The notes under the pieces are model-generated. The model was not told the origin of the DNA, did no database searches, and saw only the letters and a program-made list of their open reading frames with translations. A program made the translations under genes and the position numbers. 64,000 bases of DNA from Xestospongia muta. Taxonomy: Eukaryota > Porifera > Demospongiae > Haplosclerida > Petrosiidae. The stretch spans positions 3,539,876-3,603,875 of the forward strand of contig OY848918.1 in the NCBI GenBank assembly GCA_963693285.1, in the 5' to 3' direction. Below are positions 10,445-21,254 of the stretch, one piece after another (the first letter of the stretch is position 1; the number at the start of each line of letters is the position of its first letter).

Positions 10445-11545
10445 GTTCTCTCTAGAGATATGATGTTTGTCATCTCCTTGGAGCTACTGTTGGTTGTTGT
10501 CACAGTAGTTGTTTCTCTAACTTCCATTACATGTATGCTTGTTGTAAGAACTGTATCTTTTTGATTAACAAGGAGGTTTGCTGTCACCAACACTCCTCAC
10601 TGGGAGATGAGGAGGAGAGAGTGTAAGAGAAGGAGATGTGTGTTGATCAATGTGCCCTCATACAGACTGAGGCACAAGATACCAGTAAGGAAAATACTTA
10701 AAACTGATTCATGTGAACAGTTAAAGATGTCTACTGTACTTAGAACAATACTGTGTAGTTAGTTAATCTCTATATTGAGGACACCTCTGTAATAGGAACA
10801 GTTTCCCTAAGATCCTGCCTAAAATGTCCACTATAGAAGAGTTTTCATTATTACAGTTCTAAGTAAAGTCATATCATAAGTAATGACATACTCACAAGGT
10901 CAAAGGTCTCACATTACAATTACACTATTATCTTTCTATTATTTTTAGACGTCATCAAGCACAGAATAATCTTCCTGTAGCAATGCATTAACGTACATGA
11001 CAATGTACATATTGTGACAATGTAGGTGTGTTTGTATCACATATCCATGGTCTAGGATTGTATTGTCACAAGAGATAGAGGCTGGTGATATGGTCATATA
11101 ATATTCTGGTACTGTTATAATATCTATGTTAACAGACTATCATGAGAAGTAATATGAGAGTAAAGGAATTAGATGTTACATGTTTAGAATTGACAGTGAT
11201 GAGGTCGTTGATGCTATGTCTGGTAATATGGCAAGGTTTTATTAATCATTCATGTGAAGTATGTGTAGTTTGTGGTTGTTATGGTTATTATCTTTTTGGT
11301 TGACATTGTAGGCTAATTGTTAGAGTGAAGTTGTTGCTGTTGATGGTCAGAAGAAAAAAAATGATTTTAGCTTTGAGAAGTTAAGGATGGTCTCTTACTC
11401 ATTCACATGACTCTTGTACAATAGGATTGTCCCAGGAAAGGAATTAACATACAATCATAAATTTCCTATTGAAGATGCCAAAGTAATCATGACTTAGCAA
11501 GATGTTGTAAATCTACATGACATACAATATTTGTCTGATATCATT
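10445..11545 (+). pseudogene. degraded KMT2/trithorax-type gene piece (ePHD and SET)
   Basis: At 10450-10620 translation gives pieces of an extended PHD finger (GATVGCCHSSC, FHYMYACCKNCIFLINK, CHQH). At 10985-11260 comes a SET domain (VSHIHGLGL, EAGDMVI, then KGIRCYMFRIDSDEVVDAMSG, NMARF, INHSCE-like), and at 11340-11500 the GQKK and DHKFPIEDAK-like post-SET-proximal region. The frame changes several times and stops interrupt it. Intron-like gaps remain between the parts, so this is a duplicated genomic piece, not a retrocopy. In KMT2 proteins this domain set methylates histone H3K4; the copy is dead. Confidence 0.75.
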
Positions 11546-12492
11546 AATGATAAAGACACAATAACAAGTTAGATACAAGAAACAAGATATAATTACTGAT
11601 AATGATTTAATTATTAGTTATTACAGGAGATAGAAAACTTTGCTAAGAAGCTCTATTTCTCTATAAAGACTGTACTTCACTGTAAGTCAATCCTGACCAT
11701 TACATGACACACCCACTTATTTCTCTATAGGTTGGTACTACATGATGATAATGATTGTAATATATCATGTGACATTAATGAAAGGAGTAACCACGTATAT
11801 AGTACTGATAACAAGAAATGAAGAGAAGGTGGAGGTCAAAGACTAAAAGTTAGAGTCTGTAGATTCTATGATTATGATTACGGAATGATACAAAAAGACC
11901 ATACCTTTATATATCCATAACACATGATCCATACAATCTTAGAACAACCTAATATATACAGTGTACAAGGTAGATAAACTACCTTATAGAAAGCTTCAAT
12001 CATTTGTCTGTATTGCAGTAATGACATCATATCATAAAACTACATCTCTAAATACATCTGTGCTGTGGTTAAAATAGATCAATCAAAAATTACTTCTGGT
12101 TATTATAATCATTTATGAAGTGATGTTCTGTGATAATGAATAGTGTGTCTATAGATAAATACAATACTATAGTAACTAAGTGTATAATAATTCATATATG
12201 TAGAACTAATTTTATAATTACCAAATGATCACATAATCTGAGTCATCTGAATATATCAGGTCTGTTAGTACAAGTATGCCTTTTTACTTCTGAATTCATA
12301 GCAGAGAGCAGTACTTAATATCACACAATCAAACTCAGTATATGAATCTATTTTAATGCCTTAAATGGTCACAAAAAGGGGTGATATCTCTCTAGTACAA
12401 ATAGGGGTGGTATTTCTTTAGTCTCATCTTAAGTCTATTGTCTACTTTGTGGTTGATTCTTTTAAACTTTTTAAGTATCTTTATATTCTCTT
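11546..12492. other. intergenic DNA, right copy of the TRIM 5'-flank duplication
   Basis: 11546-11880 has no recognised feature. From 11880 onward it matches 180-1042 but lacks the MITE at 256-461, so it preserves the empty site (AATATATACAGTG). Confidence 0.75.
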
Positions 12493-12640
12493 ATGGCAGA
12501 GAAAGCAGTACCTAGTACCTCCTCCACTACATCTCTCAAGAAACTAGAGGGATAGCTCACTTGTGCTATATCTGGACATTTATACCAACCCTAAGACTTT
12601 ACCATATATCTATTCTATACCACCCCTAAGACCTAAATTT
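12493..12640 (+). pseudogene. TRIM N-terminal stub with in-frame stop, second copy
   Basis: Nearly identical to the stub at 1043: ATG, MAEKAVPSTSSTT-like start, then a TAG within GGATAGCTCAC. It lies ~280 bp upstream of the intact gene at 12769, the same arrangement as 1043/1318. Confidence 0.75.
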
Positions 12641-12768
12641 GGCATATCAATATATTTTATTATGCTATATGGTTACAAAAAGGGGTGGTATTTTTTTAGT
12701 CTCATCTTAGGCCTATTATCTTCTTTGTGCTTGATTCTTTTTAAAGTTGAGTCTACTTATATTCTCAT

Positions 12769-15015
12769 ATGGCAGAGAAAACAGTACCTAGTATCTCCTC
12801 CACTTCAGTTCTCAAGAAACTAGAGGAACAGCTTACCTGTGCTATATGTCTTGACCTCTATACTAACCCTAAGACCTTACCATGTCTCCATTCTTTCTGT
12901 CAACAATGTCTCAAGGGTATACCACTTGATCCTCAAGGAGATAACTACTTCATCTCTTGTCCCACTTGTCGTCATCATATCCAGTTACCTCAACAAACAG
13001 GAACAACTGAATTTCCTGCAGCTTTTCAAATTAACAACTTCAAGGAGGTCTACAATCTAATGACAAAAGTGTCAGGACATCAACAGGTAACCTGCGATAA
13101 CTGTACTACAACTAATACCACAGGTTACTGTAAAGACTGTGCCAAGTTTCTCTGTCCAAAATGTATTGATGTTCACAAGAATTGGGCTCCCATTGCTGAT
13201 CATAAGATAACAAGTCTTGATGAGGTAGCAACGTCTGCATCTAAATTGCTTCCTGAGAAGCAGGAGATAAAATGCTCCAAACACAAGAAGCCTTTGGAAA
13301 TCTTTTGTGGAACATGTGAAGAGCTCATTTGTCAGCACTGTACTGTACGTATTCATAGAGATCATGATTATGACTTAGTATCTGACTGGTATCCTAAACA
13401 TTGTCAAAAATTGGAAACAAGTCTGAAGTCAGTTAGTGACAAGGTCACTGCTGTTACTGATGTCCTAACTGTTCTCACAAACAGAGAGAATGAGACCAGA
13501 GAGCAAGGAGAAGTTGTGAAAGAGGAGATACATGTCATGGTGGAAGAAATGATTGATATCCTTCATCAGTGTGAGAGACAGCTGATTAAAGAAGTGGACA
13601 CAGTCACAGATAGTAAACTACAGGTGTTATCAGAGCAAAAGAAATTAGCTGAAAGAAGATTGAGTCAACTGAAAGATTGCCAAGAATTTGTGGAACAGAG
13701 TCTAGGCAGTCCTCAAGAAATGGTAAGATCTACAAAACGAATGATGGAGCATATGAGTGATGTGATTCAACAGGTTAACATTGATGAGTTTAATCCTAGA
13801 GAGAAGGTGAATATCTACTTCAAGAAAGACAGCAACATTGTAGATACACTATATCATATTGGAGATATTATATGCCTCTCACCTACTGTTCTACAACAGT
13901 GTAAAATCAATAAAATTGATCATCAACACATCACAGTGAATAATAAAACAGTTTCGTTCCCACTATCTATCCAATTTTGTGATTCCAGTCTTCTTACTGT
14001 TCCTCTGTCATTACTCAGTTGTAGTGTAGTACCAGTTGGTACAGCTACACCCATCACAGCTACTTTCAATACCACCACCAATCCTGGAGTGTATACAATA
14101 CATTGTAGTCCTGTAACTCATGGTCATCATCAAGTTAATGTTCAAGTTAATGATGTCCAAGTTGATAGGACCTCACTAATGATCCCTTTTAATCCTTACC
14201 TTGATAACATCACTCCAGTACGTACTATACCTGAAGTTAAAAGACCCTGGGGAGTTGCTGTGATTGATGATGGACATCTTATAGTAAGTGAGAATGATGG
14301 TCACTGTGTCATAGTAATGGATAGAGATGGAAAGAAGGTGATGTCATTTGGTCAGAAAAATGGAAGAAAAGGAAATGTCAAGTTCTCTCATCCTCGTGGT
14401 GTAGCCATTACTCCAGACAACTTTATTCTTGTTGCTGATAGTCACAAAATCCAGAAGATATCTATGGATGGGAAATGTATCAAATCAGTTGGTAAAGAAG
14501 GTAGTGGACCACTGGAATTCAATTGCCCTTATGGTGTCACCATTTCTCCATTAACTGGACAAATTTATATTGCAGATTGTGATAACCATCGTATACAAGT
14601 CTTAAATCCTGATCTTACTTTCTCCCACACATTTGGTACCAAAGGATCAGCCGAGGGACAGTTTAAAAATCCAAGAGACATCGCTATTGACAGACAAGGG
14701 TTAGTGTATGTGACTGATATAAATAATCATCGTCTCCAGACATTCACATCTGAGGGTCAGTTTTTATCTCAATTTGGTACTGAACAGCTTAGTAAACCAG
14801 TAGGGATTATAATAGATGACAACGATCTAATGTATATTACAGAGGATCGTAATCATTGTATCTCTATCTTCACTACTGATGGTCAGTTTGTACGTTCTTT
14901 TGGAGAACGAGGTAGTGGTGTGGGTCAGTTTAATATTCCATGTGGAATAACATTTGACAGAGAAGGATATTTGTATGTTTGTGATTATTGTAATAACAGA
15001 CTAGTAGTGTATTGA
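12769..15015 (+). CDS. TRIM-NHL E3 ubiquitin ligase-like protein, 748 aa (mosaic)
   Basis: Intronless, with RING (C24 to C67), two B-boxes, coiled coil, filamin domain and six NHL repeats. The N-terminal ~520 residues and the 5' flank follow the gene at 1318 (MAEKTVPSIS, filamin stretch NNKTVSFPLSIQFCDSSL). From about SFGQKNGRKGNVKFSHPRG (residue ~525) the protein follows the gene at 5497 almost residue for residue, including the FGTEQL deletion and EDRNHCISIF. The coding sequence is therefore a recombinant or converted copy. Family role as for the other TRIM-NHL proteins. Confidence 0.93.
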   Translation: MAEKTVPSISSTSVLKKLEEQLTCAICLDLYTNPKTLPCLHSFCQQCLKGIPLDPQGDNYFISCPTCRHHIQLPQQTGTTEFPAAFQINNFKEVYNLMTKVSGHQQVTCDNCTTTNTTGYCKDCAKFLCPKCIDVHKNWAPIADHKITSLDEVATSASKLLPEKQEIKCSKHKKPLEIFCGTCEELICQHCTVRIHRDHDYDLVSDWYPKHCQKLETSLKSVSDKVTAVTDVLTVLTNRENETREQGEVVKEEIHVMVEEMIDILHQCERQLIKEVDTVTDSKLQVLSEQKKLAERRLSQLKDCQEFVEQSLGSPQEMVRSTKRMMEHMSDVIQQVNIDEFNPREKVNIYFKKDSNIVDTLYHIGDIICLSPTVLQQCKINKIDHQHITVNNKTVSFPLSIQFCDSSLLTVPLSLLSCSVVPVGTATPITATFNTTTNPGVYTIHCSPVTHGHHQVNVQVNDVQVDRTSLMIPFNPYLDNITPVRTIPEVKRPWGVAVIDDGHLIVSENDGHCVIVMDRDGKKVMSFGQKNGRKGNVKFSHPRGVAITPDNFILVADSHKIQKISMDGKCIKSVGKEGSGPLEFNCPYGVTISPLTGQIYIADCDNHRIQVLNPDLTFSHTFGTKGSAEGQFKNPRDIAIDRQGLVYVTDINNHRLQTFTSEGQFLSQFGTEQLSKPVGIIIDDNDLMYITEDRNHCISIFTTDGQFVRSFGERGSGVGQFNIPCGITFDREGYLYVCDYCNNRLVVY

Positions 15016-16120
15016 GATAATAATACAGTGTGATAGTTTGTATGTACTTTATGAAAATGTATATATTATTTTTTTGATGTTAAGATATTTAACTCATCTG
15101 CTTCTTTCATAGTGGGAACATTTGTAAAATTACTCTTCAACAAGTGAACAAAGTTTGATCACATAATCACACAATGTACATATAATGACACTAACACTGT
15201 CTTAATATTAAATAACCTTATAAGAGAGGGTGTGTCCTTTAATTAACTTAATAAATTTGTACCCATTAGCTCATAGAGATGAGATGATCTACTATATATT
15301 ATAACTTATTTGTTTACTATAATACTATATATTAATTTTATTAATAATGAATTTTTGCGTAATTTCTATGGTTTCAAACAATAAATCGTGAAGTAATCTC
15401 ACAACAGCTAAAACTACATTAAATTTGCTTTAAGTATAAATAACAAATCACCTTAGGCAGCATGTCTTCCAAACATAATTGACTTTAGTGTATATAGCCA
15501 TTATTCCTTTCCAATATTGCCAGATCTAAGATGAGTTGGATTGCTATATAGTATGACTACTTAGTTGCCAACTTACTAATATCAGTTAAGTGGTTTGTAA
15601 ATCAATGAAATGTAAAAATATATTGCTAAGTACTACACTCCATGAGAGTATGAGCTAGACAAAAGAAATGTATGACACTAATGTCAAAAGATGATGTGGT
15701 AATGATGAAACTATGGTACTCCATAATGACTTCGTTAAAGTGACACATAGTGTATATGTTTAAACATGCGTTATCATATTCCAAATAGAATGGACTACAC
15801 ACACCACAAGGGATACTTTGTGCTTCCAAGTTAAAGGACTACACACACCACAAGGAATACTTTGTGGTTCCAAGTTAATGGAGTACACACCACAAAGTTG
15901 ATTTGGTTGTGCATATGTAATGGCTTCATAGCAACACATAGCACAATTGCTATTTTTAGAAGCATGTTACTATGTTTAGAAAGGTGTAGTCCATTATTTT
16001 ACTAACTCAATTACTGTTAAGAATTATAAAATTATTACACATGTTATATCTAGGTAAACAGATATATTTCCTGCTGTCACGTCATAGTAGTCATCAACCG
16101 GTAGCCTTTGCTTCACAGTC

Positions 16121-16121
16121 A

Positions 16122-16166
<45 letters not shown>
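16121..16166. repeat. (TAA)n microsatellite
   Basis: A run of about 15 ATA/TAA triplets. The paralogous site near 26285 has only three, so it expanded after duplication. Confidence 0.95.
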
Positions 16167-16269
16167 TCGTGATTAATTAAATTGATATTGTATTGTCATA
16201 AATCAATTATTACAATATCTAAAAGGCCAGTGTACACTCTATCAGGTAGGTGGTAGGTAGCATGGCCTA

Positions 16270-16534
16270 CACTGTAAAAATTGATTTGTTGATTTAATCA
16301 ATATATTGTTATACAGGTTGCATGTAGCAAATTTAGTATCATGTAACAGTAAACATGACACTGTTTCTATTACTAATGTACTACAACTTATGTAGCTAAA
16401 TAAATAATAACTAATTGACTTATATTAACTACATATTAGTCAGTGTTATGTTTACTGTTACATCATATTAAATTTGCTATATGCAACCTGTATAACAATA
16501 TATTGGTTAAATCAACAAGTCAATTTTTAGAGTG
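16270..16534. mobile_element. foldback MITE, 265 bp, TA target site
   Basis: Long imperfect TIRs of about 55 bp: CACTGTAAAAATTGATTTG at the left, complement CACTCTAAAAATTGACTTG at the right. They share TATTGTTATACAGGTTGCA inward. TA dinucleotides flank it at 16268-16269 and 16535-16536. The duplicate locus at ~26412 reads GGCCTATGTATAGG without interruption, giving a clean empty site. A TA duplication and long foldback arms suggest a Tc1/mariner-type non-autonomous element. Confidence 0.88.
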
Positions 16535-16599
16535 TATGTATAGGAATGGAATAATGTTCTTTCTTCTTCTTTATAAACCATGATAACTTCAAAAACTAG

Positions 16600-16955
16600 A
16601 AGGCTGATTTCAAGGATCTTATGTGTCAGGACATAACACAACAGTAACCTGTGATAACCATACTACAACCATAACACTACAGGTTATTGTGAATAAAGTG
16701 CCAATTTCTCTCTTAAGAATTGAATGTATCAGTGTTCAAAAAATGTGCTTATTAATATTGCTGATTATGTGATAAGTCTTGATGAGGTAATCCCTATTAG
16801 CTATTTATGGAGAAGACATTTTGTTAGACTATTGGACGATCTGATATGGGGCAGTTTAATGAACTGTGTGAAATAACAATTGACAAAAAGGATTTTTGTT
16901 TATTTTCAATTTTAGCAATAATAGACTAGACTAGTAGTGTATTGACAGTGTGATA
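16600..16955 (+). pseudogene. internally deleted TRIM relic
   Basis: Starts in B-box-1 coding sequence (GATAACTTCAAAAA..., then ACCTGTGATAACCATACTAC for VTCDN-TTT, GGTTATTGTG for GYC). It reaches the SLDEV region and jumps to the last NHL repeat (GGGGCAGTTTAATG, then AATAATAGACTAG, AGTAGTGTATTGA), including the conserved 3' flank ACAGTGTGATAGTTTGTATG. Coiled coil, filamin and most of the NHL part are gone, and frames are broken. Duplicated at 26460-26840. Confidence 0.8.
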
Positions 16956-17432
16956 GTTTGTATGTACTTTTTAACTGAAATATTAATATCAATTATTATT
17001 ATATTATCTCAAATGTTTATCACTAGCCTGCCAGATAATTTCTGCATATTTATCTTTTCTGTTGGAAGTGGACTGTTTATTTTGCAGAAAAAATAACAAC
17101 TTTGCTTTATCACTCAGGTATTACTTGAACATCATAATTAGATATATTCAAATCAATTTCAAATATTTGACATTATGAACTCTTAATAAAGTAATGAATA
17201 ATTAATACAATACAAAAGTTTGTATAAACTAATCTAAATCCTCATCCTATATTACTTATCAAGTTACTCAACCTCAAAATATGGATATTCAAATTCCACA
17301 GCTGTTTAGATAGTAGAAGCCACAACCACCAAAGATCACATGATCTGAGTCTGACTCATCACTTTATTATCATGATGTTAGGACTGTTTTTGCAACAGTT
17401 TTCTTAGAATTTCCTTTTTCTCCTATCAAGTT
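16956..17432. other. 5' flank of the TRIM gene at 17433
   Basis: AT-rich, no ORF and no recognised repeat. It differs from the flanks of the other TRIM genes, consistent with this gene being the most diverged member. Confidence 0.6.
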
Positions 17433-19859
17433 ATGGCATCAGAACATAACAGTTCTTCCTCACCTCTTAAGAAAGTAGAGGAACTGGCCAAGCAAATCAC
17501 CTGTGCTATATGTCATGACTTCTATACCAACCCTAAGACCTTATCATGTCTCCATTCTTTCTGTCAAAAATGTCTGGAGGGTCTACCACTGGATCGTCAA
17601 GGATATAACTACTTCATCTCTTGTCCTACTTGTCGTCATCAGACCCAGTTACCTCAATCAACAGGAGCAGCTGACTTTCCTACAGCTTTCCAAATTAACC
17701 ATTTCAAAGAGGTCTACAATTTAATGACAAAAGTGTCAGGACATCAAGAGGTAACCTGTGATAACTGTACTACAACTAATGCCACAGGTTACTGTAAAGA
17801 ATGTGCCAAGTTTGTCTGTCAAGAATGTATTGATGTTCACACACGATTTGTTTCTACTGCTGATCATAATATAACAAGTCTCGATGAGGTAGCAACGTCT
17901 GCATCTGAATTACTTCCTGTGAAGCAGGAGATGAAATGTTCTCATAATAAACCTTTGGAGATCTTTTGTAAAGAATGTGAAAAGCTCATTTGTCAGCACT
18001 GTATTGTACGTACTCATAGAGATCATGATTATGACTTAGTCTCTGAATGTTATCCCAAACATTGTCAAAAGTTGGAAACAAGTCTGAAGTCAGTTAGTGA
18101 CAAAGTCAGTGCTGTTACTGATGCTCTAACTGCTCTCAAAGACAGAGAGAATGAAATCAGAGAGCAAGGAAAAGTTGTCAAAGAGGAGATACATGTGATG
18201 GTGGAAGAATTGATTTATGCTCTTCGTCAATCTGAGAGACAGTTGACTAGAGAGGTGGACACAGTCACTGATAGTAAACTAGAAGTCTTACTACAAAAGA
18301 AGAAATCAGCCGAAACAAGATTAAGTCAATTGAAGGATTGTCAGATTTATGTGGAACAGAGTCTTGAGATAGACAGTCCTCAAGAAGTTTTGACATCTTC
18401 TAAACAAATGATGGAGCATATGAGTCGTGTCACTGAACAAGTTAACATTGAAGAGTTTAATTCTGAAGAGAAAGCTAACCTGCACTTTAAGAAAGACAGA
18501 AACATTGTTGACACAGTACATCATATTGGAGATATTGTGTTCTTCTCATCTGATGTTCTACGACAGTGTAAAGTCAAGAATATTGATCATCATCTCATTA
18601 AAAGTATAGAGAAAACAGTTTCGTTTCCACTGTCTATTCAATTTTGTGATTCCAGTGTTCTTGCTGTTCCTCTATCATCAATCAGTTGTAGTGTAGTAAA
18701 GATGGAAGAGGAAGAAATGAATGAGAAAAAATTGAAGGAAGAGGAAGAAGAAGAGAATGAAAAGAATGAGGAACAGGAAGAGAAGGAAAAGAAAGAGGAA
18801 GAGGAAAAGAGAAAGGAAGTAGAAACCAAAGTGGAAAAAGAAGAGGAAACAGAAAATGAATACGATATAGATACACCCATCACGGCTACAGTCACTACCA
18901 CTACTCATCCTGGAGTGTATACAATACATTGTAGTCCTATAACTCGTGCCTGTTATCAAGTTAATGTCCATGTTAATGATGTCCAGGTTGATGTTACCTC
19001 ACTAACAATTCCTTTTAATCCTTACCTTGATAACATCACTCCAGTACATACAATATATGAACTCGTTGAACCATGGGGCATTGCTGTGACTGATGATGGA
19101 GATGTTGTGGTAAGTGAATGGAGTGGTAACTGTGTCACAATACTTGATAGAGATGGAAAGAGACTGAAGTCGTTTGGTCAGATGGGTAAAGAAAGCAGAA
19201 ATATCGAGTTCTCTTATCCTCGTGGTGTAGCTATTACTCCAGACAACTTCATTCTTGTTGCTGATGATCACAAGATCCAGAAGATATCTATGGATGGAAA
19301 ATGTATTGCATCGATTGGTAGACAAGGTAGTGGGCAGTTGGAATTTTCTTCTCCTTCCTGTATTACCATTTCTCCAATAACTGGAAAACTTTATATTGCC
19401 GATGAAAATAACCATCGTATACAAGTCTTAAATCCTGATCTAACTTTCTCGTATATGTTTGGTACCAAAGGATCAGACGAGGGAAAATTTGTTCGCCCAA
19501 TAGACATTGCTATTGACAGACGAGGGTTAGTGTACGTGGCTGACACTTACAATCATCGTATCCAGATATTCACTCCCGAGGGACAGTTTTTGTCTCAGTT
19601 TGGTACCAAGGGATCTGATCCTGGACAACTTAGTGAACCATTTGGGATCGTAATAGATGATAACAATCTAATATATGTTGCAGAAATTGGAGGTAATAAT
19701 CGTATCTCTGTCTTCACTACTGACGGTCGGTTTGTACGTTCTTTTGGAGGATATGGTACTAGCAACAATCGGTTTAATTGTCCGTGTGGACTAGCAATTG
19801 ATAAAGAAGGATATTTATATGTTTGTGATGGATTAAATAATAGACTAGTTGTGTATTGA
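17433..19859 (+). CDS. TRIM-NHL protein with Glu-rich insert, 808 aa
   Basis: Intronless and the most diverged of the cluster (MASEHNSSSSPLKKVEELAK start). RING, B-box 1, B-box 2, coiled coil, filamin fold and six NHL repeats (about 535-808) are all present. Two oddities. In B-box 2 the first ligand pair is CSH instead of C-x2-H (one codon lost: MKCSHNKPLEIFC), which should disturb one zinc site. Residues about 424-478, inside the filamin domain between SCSVV and TPITATV, are a highly charged Glu/Lys run (EEEEMNEKK ... EEETENEYD) encoded by GAA/GAG-rich DNA, absent from every paralogue. It is probably a long flexible loop. Role otherwise as for the family. Confidence 0.92.
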   Translation: MASEHNSSSSPLKKVEELAKQITCAICHDFYTNPKTLSCLHSFCQKCLEGLPLDRQGYNYFISCPTCRHQTQLPQSTGAADFPTAFQINHFKEVYNLMTKVSGHQEVTCDNCTTTNATGYCKECAKFVCQECIDVHTRFVSTADHNITSLDEVATSASELLPVKQEMKCSHNKPLEIFCKECEKLICQHCIVRTHRDHDYDLVSECYPKHCQKLETSLKSVSDKVSAVTDALTALKDRENEIREQGKVVKEEIHVMVEELIYALRQSERQLTREVDTVTDSKLEVLLQKKKSAETRLSQLKDCQIYVEQSLEIDSPQEVLTSSKQMMEHMSRVTEQVNIEEFNSEEKANLHFKKDRNIVDTVHHIGDIVFFSSDVLRQCKVKNIDHHLIKSIEKTVSFPLSIQFCDSSVLAVPLSSISCSVVKMEEEEMNEKKLKEEEEEENEKNEEQEEKEKKEEEEKRKEVETKVEKEEETENEYDIDTPITATVTTTTHPGVYTIHCSPITRACYQVNVHVNDVQVDVTSLTIPFNPYLDNITPVHTIYELVEPWGIAVTDDGDVVVSEWSGNCVTILDRDGKRLKSFGQMGKESRNIEFSYPRGVAITPDNFILVADDHKIQKISMDGKCIASIGRQGSGQLEFSSPSCITISPITGKLYIADENNHRIQVLNPDLTFSYMFGTKGSDEGKFVRPIDIAIDRRGLVYVADTYNHRIQIFTPEGQFLSQFGTKGSDPGQLSEPFGIVIDDNNLIYVAEIGGNNRISVFTTDGRFVRSFGGYGTSNNRFNCPCGLAIDKEGYLYVCDGLNNRLVVY
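18702..18866 (+). repeat. purine-only coding repeat (GAA/GAG/AAG)
   Basis: Almost pure-purine coding strand within the filamin part of the gene at 17433. It encodes the acidic insert and produces spurious Ser/Phe-rich reading frames on the - strand. Confidence 0.9.
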
Positions 19860-20261
19860 GTTAAAACTTTAAAAACACATGATAATTAATTTGTGTGCAT
19901 TTTTTGCATTTTGTTGTAGTGTTATTCATTTATTAGATTTGATTTTCATCTCTTTGAGCAATAATTACTATTGGTTGTCATCACAATAGCTATTCCTTTA
20001 ATTTTATATTTTTCTATAATTGTCTACAATAAAACCTTCAAACTGATCTAAGGTACTGAGTTGAATTACCAAAGGCTAACCATATTACCAGACTGAATAA
20101 GTTTAAATGTAAAAGTAATTCGTTATTATACATTAATAGCCTTACAGTTACTGACTGATCAGATAATAATGATGTTTGTGCAGCTATTCCTGCTGTCTTG
20201 TAGTGATGACTGCTACATTTTACTACAAAATCAATACACCAGCACACATATGTATATCATA

Positions 20262-20285
20262 TATATGTGTGTGTGTGTGTGTGTT
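20262..20285. repeat. (GT)n microsatellite
   Basis: Simple TG repeat following TATATATG. Confidence 0.9.
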
Positions 20286-20319
20286 AGACTTCTATCAGTG
20301 GATTAGTCTATAACTGAAA

Positions 20320-20660
20320 CAGCTTGGTTTCTAAAGTAACTGCTCTATATACTATAATAGTAACATCCTGTCATTGCTATCAATGAAGTTATGATAAAGA
20401 ACAGACCAATGTTATAGTATACATGCACACTCTGTAATCTACTAAAGTATTGTTGATCTTGAGTAATATAAACTTCGTCCATATACAGCAAATGGTGTAT
20501 GCATAAACAATTTTTCTAACCATTGTTTATTACTATGCACATAAAAATATTACATAGACATGATGTAACAAATACCATCTGTATAGTTTACAGTGTCACA
20601 TTGTTAAAATTGATTGGTTAAATAACTGCTCTGTATACCATATTATAGTGTAGAGTGAAA
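20320..20660 (-). repeat. dispersed repeat, reverse copy of 61300-61620
   Basis: Reverse complement matches 61300-61620 and, less fully, 53690-53950: ACAGACCAATGTTATAGTAT, ATATACAGCAAATGGT and ACATAGACATGATG all recur in the opposite orientation. No coding capacity. Confidence 0.7.
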
Positions 20661-21254
20661 TTATGTTAATTAACTCATGCATGCTATAATATGTGCTTAT
20701 GTATTCATTCATTGTCAATTGTTTATGTTTCCATTTAATAAAAATAGTGCACATACATACTATAACAACTTTTGATATGTTATCATGCATTTTATATCAT
20801 TATAGCCTCACAAGGGAGTGGACATTTGTGACAGCTTTGGTTGCCAATTGTTGCCATTACATCATTATTATAAGTACATGTTTTTTGCGTACTATATGTT
20901 ACTATTATTAATAATGAACTGCACTTTTAGATTTCTTTCCATCTCTTTTCTTTGTCTCTAAAAATCGAATTAGAAGTGGGTGTTGAGCTATTTAATTTTA
21001 AATAAAAGCTTTTTTCTATGTAAGAGCTACTCTGGCAAACAGCTTTTATTATAATAGAGCTGCCAATCCTCTGGAACTGATTCTTCAACTTCTAATGTTA
21101 ATTTACTTCCTCTGATGATGCTTTCTTATTTTTGGTGACATTGTTTATCTTGTATTAATATTGTACTCTACTAGGTATTCTGTTTGATTAATTTGTTTAT
21201 AGGGAATTGTTTAACACACTACCAAAAATCACAAAATAATGTCTGGATCCTAAC

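Larger units (their letters stand above)
15240..16590. repeat. segmental duplicate (matches about 25270-26450)
   Basis: Shares long stretches with 25270-26450, e.g. CCAGATCTAAGATGAGTTGG, GGTGTAGTCCATTATTTTAC and ACATCTTTTGACATTAGT-type sequence, and then the same TRIM relic. Several short tandem copies of AATGGACTACACAC...CACAA...TTTGTGCTTCCAAG lie at 15785-15890, with more in the other copy. No gene seen. Confidence 0.75.
19860..21254. other. intergenic, repeats only
   Basis: No gene recognised. It contains a (GT)n run at 20262-20285, a dispersed repeat at 20320-20660, and near 20810-20930 a diverged piece (GTTGCCATTACATCATTATT, TATTAATAATGAA) of the flank repeat found at 25240-25320. Confidence 0.65.

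Noticed and set aside
18638..18971. Three overlapping - strand ORFs rich in Ser/Phe/Leu
   Set aside because: Shadow of the GAA/GAG purine tract on the coding strand.
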